A DNA stretch of 64,000 nt, taken from contig NZ_CP035283.1 in assembly GCF_004103755.1 (NCBI RefSeq), positions 1,984,001 through 2,048,000 of the forward strand. The letters are read 5' to 3'. The notes below the pieces were generated by a model. It had not been told where the DNA came from. It was given only the letters and a program-made list of their open reading frames with translations, and did not search any database. The position numbers were made by a program, and so were the translations under genes. Positions 59,513 through 64,000 of this stretch are shown here, piece by piece (the first letter of the stretch is position 1; every line of letters starts with the position of its first letter). Source of the stretch: Caproiciproducens sp. NJN-50 (GTDB lineage: Bacteria > Bacillota > Clostridia > Oscillospirales > Acutalibacteraceae).

Positions 59513-60280
59513 TCAGGATTTTGCCAAAAAACCTCCGTCCACCGCTATGGTAAAGCCGTTGACGTAGTCCGAGGCTTCGGAAGCCAGAAAAATTGCGGCT
59601 CCTGCAAGATCCTCTGGCTTCCCCCAGCGTTCCATCGGAATGCGGGTGTTGGTTTCCGCCATCCTTGCAGGCTCCGAGCGCATGGGGGCCGTCATATTCG
59701 TGACCATATATCCCGGAGCAATGCAGTTGATATGAATGCCGTAGCGGGCCCACTCGTTGCACATATGCATCGTGATATTGCGGACGGCCGCTTTGCTGGC
59801 CGTGTAAGGTATTACCTTGAAGCCCCCCTGATAGGAGGTCATTGACCCTATGTTGATAATTTTCCCTCCAGTGCCCTGTTTCACGAACTGACGGGCAACT
59901 CCCTGACAAATAAAGAAAGTAGCGGTCAGGTTTACATCCAGCACGTCTTGCCAGTCCTTTTTGCTGATATCAAGAGCCATAACCCGGCGGGTTATGCCGG
60001 CAGCGTTTACAAGAATATCAATCTTGCCGAACTTTTCCACTGTTTCCCGCACAATCTGGTCAGGGGCGTCTTCGGCGGCGACGTTCAATCTGAGGTTCAA
60101 ATATTTTCTTCCCAGGCTTTGAACTTTATTTTTGGTTTCGCTGTCATCGCTGCGGCCGACACAGACAATATCCGCTCCCGCTTCCGCAAGACCGACCGCG
60201 ATGCCTTGACCCAGGCCCCGCGTTGCGCCGGTTACGATGGCGGTCTTACCAGCCAAATTGAACTTTTCAAAAGATGTCAA
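59513..60280 (-). CDS. Short-chain dehydrogenase (gluconate 5-dehydrogenase-like)
   Basis: 255 residues. Cofactor motif VTGATRGLGQGIAVG near 17, NAAG at 92-95, and catalytic Ser146, Tyr159 and Lys163 (YTASK). The sequence FNLAGKTAIVTGATRGLG and the C-terminal NGFTIAVDGGFLAKS resemble gluconate 5-dehydrogenase and KduD. It begins with TTG behind GGGAG. It is the first gene of the long catabolic operon and is preceded by paired operators. Confidence 0.9.
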   Translation of the reverse strand: MTSFEKFNLAGKTAIVTGATRGLGQGIAVGLAEAGADIVCVGRSDDSETKNKVQSLGRKYLNLRLNVAAEDAPDQIVRETVEKFGKIDILVNAAGITRRVMALDISKKDWQDVLDVNLTATFFICQGVARQFVKQGTGGKIINIGSMTSYQGGFKVIPYTASKAAVRNITMHMCNEWARYGIHINCIAPGYMVTNMTAPMRSEPARMAETNTRIPMERWGKPEDLAGAAIFLASEASDYVNGFTIAVDGGFLAKS

Positions 60281-60297
60281 TGCTTACACTCCCTTTT

Positions 60298-60351
60298 AAT
60301 AACGTTTTCAAATTTATAATGATTTAATTTACATGTTATGAAAACGTTATT
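60298..60351 (-). promoter_or_regulatory. Paired LacI-type operators at the catabolic operon promoter
   Basis: TGAAAACGTTATT is found at 60339-60351, and its exact reverse complement at 60298-60310. The site is a LacI-like hexamer pair around a central CG. Between them on the minus strand TTCATA-17-TTATAA could be the promoter. One site overlaps the -35 region, the other precedes the SD. The LacI regulator encoded at 61555 is the natural binder. Confidence 0.7.
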
Positions 60352-60523
60352 TTTCGACTGTATTTTATCATTGTGGTTAGTAAATGTCAATGGCTTTTGT
60401 CGAATTATTGAAGTATTTTTATGAAAATCATAAAGATGCCGCTTCACTCCTCCGCGGGTAAACCTGCCCCGCACTCCTTTATTGGACAAAGTTTTGGGTT
60501 TTCCGTTTTCCTCCACGGAGCCA

Positions 60524-60558
60524 AAAAGTGCGTTTCCGTGATACGGAAACGCACTTTT
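60524..60558 (-). terminator. Terminator of the lacI-pfkB unit
   Basis: AAAAGTGCGTTTCCGT (60524-60539) and ACGGAAACGCACTTTT (60543-60558) form a perfect 16-bp stem with loop GAT, and five T on the minus strand. It lies about 95 bases after the kinase stop. The region 60352-60523 upstream of the catabolic promoter has nothing else visible. Confidence 0.88.
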
Positions 60559-60653
60559 GCGGCGTTCTATTCAATTCATCAGGGTCCCGATATGAAGCCG
60601 GATAAGCACGCCCTGCGGCAGCGTCCGCGCCGAAATCGAAACATGGAAATCCT

Positions 60654-61577
60654 CTATAAAGTTTCAAGCGATTCCGCAGAAGGAAAAGAAGCATAAACAC
60701 CAACCGTCTGCATGCATAGGATCGCAGCCTTATGCGCCTTAATGGCCGCCTCCTGAACTGTCTTTCCCTTCACGATTTCGGCGGCCAGCACACCGACAAA
60801 AAAATCTATGGCTCCGGAGTAATCGACGATCTTCTGTTCCGGAACCGAATTCATGATAGAATATAAGCCATTGTCCGATACCAGAACGCCATTCGCATCC
60901 ATTTGAACGATGACATTTTTCCTGACGATACTGGATAAAAGGCTGGCCGCAATCCGCCCGCTTCTAACGGTTTCATCATTCAGGCCGCATATAGAGGAAG
61001 CCTGGGAAAGATTCAATACCAGATAATCGACTTTTTCCAGAAATTGCTGCGGAATCTTAATGGACATGGAAGGACAAACCAATACTGGCACATGATATTC
61101 ATTGGCCATATCAACCACATGATAGGCCACATCTATCATAGCGGGCCCCATATGGATCATCACCAGTTCCGCGGTTTGAATAACATGGCAACAAAGATCG
61201 ATATCCTCTTTCGTCAGCTTATAATTGGCGCCGAGAAAATCAATAAATATATTCTCCTTTTGATTTTCGACCAATATTGTAGCCAACCCGCTGTGAACGC
61301 CCTGCATCTTGCTCAAGAATCTGCAGTCCACCTTTTCTTTTCGCAGCGTGGCCTCAATCTGCTGGCCAAAGGCGTCATCTCCGATTTTGCCGATTACAGC
61401 TGTAGAGATTCCGTCCCTGACTGCCGCAATGGCCTGCGAACTGCCGTGCCCGCCGGCATTGATGGAAATTTGCTTCCCGATGCGTTTTTTCCCAATCGTC
61501 TCATTGCCAAGCTCCATGACAAAATCTACGTTCAAGACACCGAACGACACAATTTTAGGCGATTCCATCCCCGGCAT
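60654..61577 (-). CDS. PfkB-family carbohydrate kinase
   Basis: 307 residues of the ribokinase/PfkB fold: IVSFGVLNVDFVMELG, INAGGHGSSQAIAAVRDG (signature 1 type) and IVDYSGAIDFFVGVLAA at the active site. The usual GAGD reads GAID here: the catalytic Asp is kept but the Gly before it is Ile, which could weaken the anion hole. Substrate unknown, perhaps a keto-deoxy acid. The ATG at 61577 follows AGGGGG and overlaps lacI, so the two are coupled. Confidence 0.85.
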   Translation of the reverse strand: MPGMESPKIVSFGVLNVDFVMELGNETIGKKRIGKQISINAGGHGSSQAIAAVRDGISTAVIGKIGDDAFGQQIEATLRKEKVDCRFLSKMQGVHSGLATILVENQKENIFIDFLGANYKLTKEDIDLCCHVIQTAELVMIHMGPAMIDVAYHVVDMANEYHVPVLVCPSMSIKIPQQFLEKVDYLVLNLSQASSICGLNDETVRSGRIAASLLSSIVRKNVIVQMDANGVLVSDNGLYSIMNSVPEQKIVDYSGAIDFFVGVLAAEIVKGKTVQEAAIKAHKAAILCMQTVGVYASFPSAESLETL

Positions 61578-62568
61578 AGGTTGACCCCCTTATAATCAAT
61601 CTCGTGTCCACTTCGCCGGGTTTATTGCCATTGCTCCCGCCTTCGCCGCAAATTTTTTCCAACAAATATTTTGTGCCTAAAACGCCCAATTGATAACCGT
61701 TCGGTCCGATGATGGTGATCTGCGGCGTTGTAAGCCGTGAAAGGACCGTATTCCCTATGCTCATCAGCGCGACGCTCTCTGGAACCTCTATTCTCTTTTC
61801 GCGGAAATAAGACAATGCGCCAATCGCTTGTGTATTGTACTGTGTTAAGACCGCGTTGTAACTGAAATTTTGCTTGACGGAGTAATTTTGCAGTTTTCTG
61901 AAAGCATCCTCCAAAGAGCGGCCGGCAACGCAAATTTCGCAGGCGCCGTTTTTTTTCATCAGGGTTTCCTGAAGGCCTGCAAAATAATCCATATCAATGC
62001 TCTTTAAACTGTCAATCATATACACTACTCTGTTTTTGCCCTCACGCTGCAGATAATCCGCCGCCTCTGAACCTATTTTTTTCCGGTCGATATCAATTTC
62101 AGATACCTGAGAGATACGTTTCGCATTATTTCCGGATAAAAACACCGTCCACGCCTTCTGGTAAAAAGCACCTGAAGTATCCGGTTCAAAACGATTGGGG
62201 CTGTAAATCAGAACTCCGGAAATACCTGCCGATTTAACCTTGGACAGCAGATCCAATTCATTGGTTTGTATCCCCTCGGTGCTGTAAGAAATCATAAGAT
62301 AGCCATTGGAAGATAATACATCCGCGATTCCCTGATGCATTTGAGCGAAAAAAGGATCGGAAAAGTTCGGAAGCAGAACGGCGATGGCATTGAGCTTTTC
62401 CTGCCGTAAGCTCTTCGCCATAAGATTTGACGAATATCCCAATCTCTCAACAACTTCCAAAACCTTTTTTCGTGACTTGCTCGCCACTTTATCAGGGTTG
62501 TTCAGAACACGTGAGGCAGTTGCAATGCTGACACCAGCCTCTTTCGCAACATCTTTTAATGTCGCCAT
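61555..62568 (-). CDS. LacI family transcription regulator
   Basis: 337 residues. The N-terminal HTH has ATLKDVAKEAGVSIATASRV and the hinge LNNPDKVASKSRKKVLEVVE, followed by the periplasmic-binding-like sensor domain (IAVLLPNFSDPFFAQMHQGI, GVLIYSPNRF, ALMSIGNTVLSRLTTPQIT). It should repress the catabolic operon through the sites at 60298-60351. It is transcribed from its own promoter together with the PfkB kinase. GGGAGG precedes the ATG. Confidence 0.95.
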   Translation of the reverse strand: MATLKDVAKEAGVSIATASRVLNNPDKVASKSRKKVLEVVERLGYSSNLMAKSLRQEKLNAIAVLLPNFSDPFFAQMHQGIADVLSSNGYLMISYSTEGIQTNELDLLSKVKSAGISGVLIYSPNRFEPDTSGAFYQKAWTVFLSGNNAKRISQVSEIDIDRKKIGSEAADYLQREGKNRVVYMIDSLKSIDMDYFAGLQETLMKKNGACEICVAGRSLEDAFRKLQNYSVKQNFSYNAVLTQYNTQAIGALSYFREKRIEVPESVALMSIGNTVLSRLTTPQITIIGPNGYQLGVLGTKYLLEKICGEGGSNGNKPGEVDTRLIIRGSTYAGDGIA

Positions 62569-62594
62569 ATCATCTACCTCCCATTTTCATAAAA

Positions 62595-62623
62595 AGCATA
62601 TCATACTTTATAATATCAGTCAA
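62595..62623 (-). promoter_or_regulatory. Promoter of lacI-pfkB
   Basis: On the minus strand TTGACT (62618-62623), 17 bases, TATGCT (62595-62600), with the LacI start 27 bases downstream. No TGAAAACG site is visible here, so autoregulation is not indicated. The bases 62624-62843 hold no gene I can support. Confidence 0.65.
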
Positions 62624-62843
62624 TAAATCCTTTCGATGCCAACCTCTTTGCATTCTGCGCCCACTCCCCGGCTGCGCAGCGCTCGTCTCCGAAAAAGAAG
62701 GAAAGGCTCACAAATGCCCATCGCTGTTCCCCGGCGGACTCCAAAGTTGACTGCTTTTTGGGGACATCCATCGGCACATTCGAAGCGGCTGATACATTCC
62801 GGCGGAAGCCGGCCATGGGTGCGCAACGGCAAGCATAAAAATG

Positions 62844-62929
62844 TTGAAATATAAGGAAAATTGAGTTATAGTAAAAGATATCGCAGCAACGAGGATTTTT
62901 CCATAAGGAGAAGGCCTCGTTGTTATCTT
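62844..62929 (+). promoter_or_regulatory. Promoter and structured leader of the aminotransferase gene
   Basis: TTGAAA (62844-62849), 17 bases, TATAGT (62867-62872). The leader is about 195 bases long. Its first part forms a hairpin: CAACGAGG (62887-62894) with CCTCGTTG (62915-62922), extended by AAGATA and TATCTT (62875-62929). TTCCGATCGGAA at 63049-63060 is a second palindrome just before the SD. No known riboswitch was recognised. Confidence 0.5.
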
Positions 62930-63072
62930 ACCATGCCGATTGAGACGGGTCTTATCATCATCAAAAAGAAAATACACCGTTGTTCGGAACGGAACGCAGC
63001 ATGCGCAATTACAATCGGTTTTCCAGCGCACAGACGAAATTTTTTGTTCCGATCGGAAAAGGAGAAACTGCC

Positions 63073-64000
63073 ATGCAATACGATTTTACCTCAATCATGG
63101 ACCGTCACGGAAAAGATGCGGTCGCGGTGGACGGTCCGGGTTCCTCGGACGGGTCCCCTGGCACGCCAAAAGAGGGATTCGACATTATCCCGATGTGGAT
63201 TGCAGACATGAATTTCCCCACACTGCCGAATATCTCGGAGTCGATTATTAAGCGCGCCGGACATCCGGCTTTCGGATATTTTCAGCCAACAGACAAATAT
63301 TACGACTCGATCATCCGGTGGCATGAGACCCGAAACGGCATCACCGGCCTGACAAAAGAATGCATCGGATATGAAAACGGAGTGCTGGGCGGGGTCATTT
63401 CCGCCTTGACCGCGTTTTCCGCGCCCGGCGACTCCGTTTTGCTGCATTCGCCGACTTACATCGGGTTTACTAAAAGCGTGGAGAATAATGGCCGAAAAAT
63501 TGTCCACAGTCCTTTGAAGCTGGATGCAAACAACGTGTGGCGCATGGATTACGAGGATATGGATGCCAAACTGAAGGCCGGCAGGATCCACGTCGCGATT
63601 TTTTGCAGCCCCCACAACCCCTGCGGCCGCGTATGGGAAAAATGGGAAATTGAAAGAGCCATGGAAGTCTATCGGGCCAACGACTGTATCGTTATATCGG
63701 ACGAAATCTGGTCGGATATCCTTCTGAACGGTCACCGGCACACGCCCACCCAGTCGGTCAGCGAGGATGCGCGCCGCCGCACCGTGGCGCTGTACGCGCC
63801 GAGCAAAACGTTTAATTTGGCGGGGCTCATCGGTTCCTACCACATCATCTACGACAGCTATCTGCGGGATCGCGTGCGCGCCCAGAGCAGCAAGCCGCAC
63901 TACAACAGCATGAATGTCCTGAGCATGCACGCCCTGATCGGCGCATACTGCCCGGAAGGCTCCGAATGGGTCGACGAGCTGTGCGAGGTACTGAGCGGCA
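63073..64000 (+). CDS. MalY/PatB-type PLP-dependent aminotransferase (partial)
   Basis: 309 complete codons; the gene continues past the window end. The start MQYDFTSIMDRHGKDAVAVD follows AAAGGAG. The MalY/PatB landmarks are IPMWIADMNFPTLP, the region GYENGVLGGVISAL, HNPCGRVWEKWE, VISDEIWSDILL and the PLP-binding Lys in APSKTFNLAGL near residue 255. Such enzymes act as cystathionine beta-lyase or aminotransferases for sulfur amino acids. A stretch of about 15 extra Gly/Ser/Pro residues precedes the WIADM motif compared with what I expect for this family. Confidence 0.9.
   Translation, partial: MQYDFTSIMDRHGKDAVAVDGPGSSDGSPGTPKEGFDIIPMWIADMNFPTLPNISESIIKRAGHPAFGYFQPTDKYYDSIIRWHETRNGITGLTKECIGYENGVLGGVISALTAFSAPGDSVLLHSPTYIGFTKSVENNGRKIVHSPLKLDANNVWRMDYEDMDAKLKAGRIHVAIFCSPHNPCGRVWEKWEIERAMEVYRANDCIVISDEIWSDILLNGHRHTPTQSVSEDARRRTVALYAPSKTFNLAGLIGSYHIIYDSYLRDRVRAQSSKPHYNSMNVLSMHALIGAYCPEGSEWVDELCEVLSG

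Noticed and set aside
60277..60516. Open frame of 79 codons upstream of the SDR gene
   Set aside because: It covers the promoter, both operators and part of the leader; composition is not protein-like.
62933..63211. Possible leader peptide or gene (MPIETG...) before the aminotransferase
   Set aside because: It has an SD-like sequence but overlaps the aminotransferase start in another frame and shows no conserved motif.
1..64000. CRISPR arrays, insertion sequences or prophage genes
   Set aside because: No regularly spaced repeats, transposase, integrase or phage structural genes were seen anywhere.

Overview
The window reads as a chromosomal segment of an endospore-forming Firmicute of the Clostridia. 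The Oscillospirales/Ruminococcaceae type is my inference from gene content and a base composition near half G+C by eye. Evidence for a spore former is the yabM-mazG-rqcP-yabP-yabQ block, a CotF-like coat gene pair, class III fructose-bisphosphatase, a T-box ahead of pheST, IreB, EndoA/MazF and a YtrA-type GntR regulator. No rRNA, phage, IS element or CRISPR array was seen. Most genes lie on the minus strand and their starts are well marked by Shine-Dalgarno (SD) sequences. TTG and GTG starts are frequent.

Region 1 (1-15420, all minus) is core housekeeping. It holds the spore/stress block (yabQ, yabP, rqcP, HU, mazG, SpoVB-family flippase), a zinc-ribbon protein, a uridine-kinase-like kinase, hemZ, an MBL hydrolase, relA/spoT, recJ, two coat-like genes behind a possible SigG promoter, a lone MazF, a lipoprotein, a fused AcpS-NnrD protein and a small membrane protein.

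Region 2 (15540-19910, plus) carries a T-box leader (probable Phe UUC specifier), pheS, pheT, ireB and a conserved small protein. Region 3 (20020-24707, minus) has two ABC exporters and a YtrA-type GntR regulator. Both transcription units start with the same 33-bp element at the same distance from the start codon. A frameshifted small membrane gene and an HD hydrolase follow. Fructose-bisphosphatase (24866-26803, plus) stands alone.

Region 4 (26851-36683, minus) is transport and signalling: phoR-phoB-phoU-pstB, with a four-repeat PHO-box-like array upstream but no pstS, pstC or pstA next to it, then a complete dipeptide/oligopeptide ABC operon. Region 5 (36684-41860) is an AT-rich intergenic stretch with a candidate small RNA, followed by a plus-strand glycan operon (GH130, sugar nucleotidyltransferase, GT4, an alpha/alpha-barrel-like protein). 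Its promoter overlaps repeated TTAGCACT half-sites.

Region 6 (41867-50507, minus) has a NYN-domain protein, a CapD/PglF-type dehydratase, a Crp-family regulator with a nitrate/sulfonate-type ABC importer, an acidic zinc-ribbon protein, efp, aroQ, yqeG and rpsU. tRNA-Trp follows at 50829.

Region 7 (51268-62568, minus) looks like one long catabolic operon: SDR, Gfo/Idh oxidoreductase, sugar isomerase, TctCBA transporter, HIT protein, 2-hydroxyacid dehydrogenase, DHDPS/KDG-aldolase-family lyase and ribokinase-family kinase. It is flanked by a LacI regulator plus a second PfkB kinase. Paired inverted TGAAAACGTTATT sites lie at its promoter. I infer uptake and breakdown of a sugar acid or similar carboxylate. 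The window ends inside a MalY/PatB-type aminotransferase on the plus strand.
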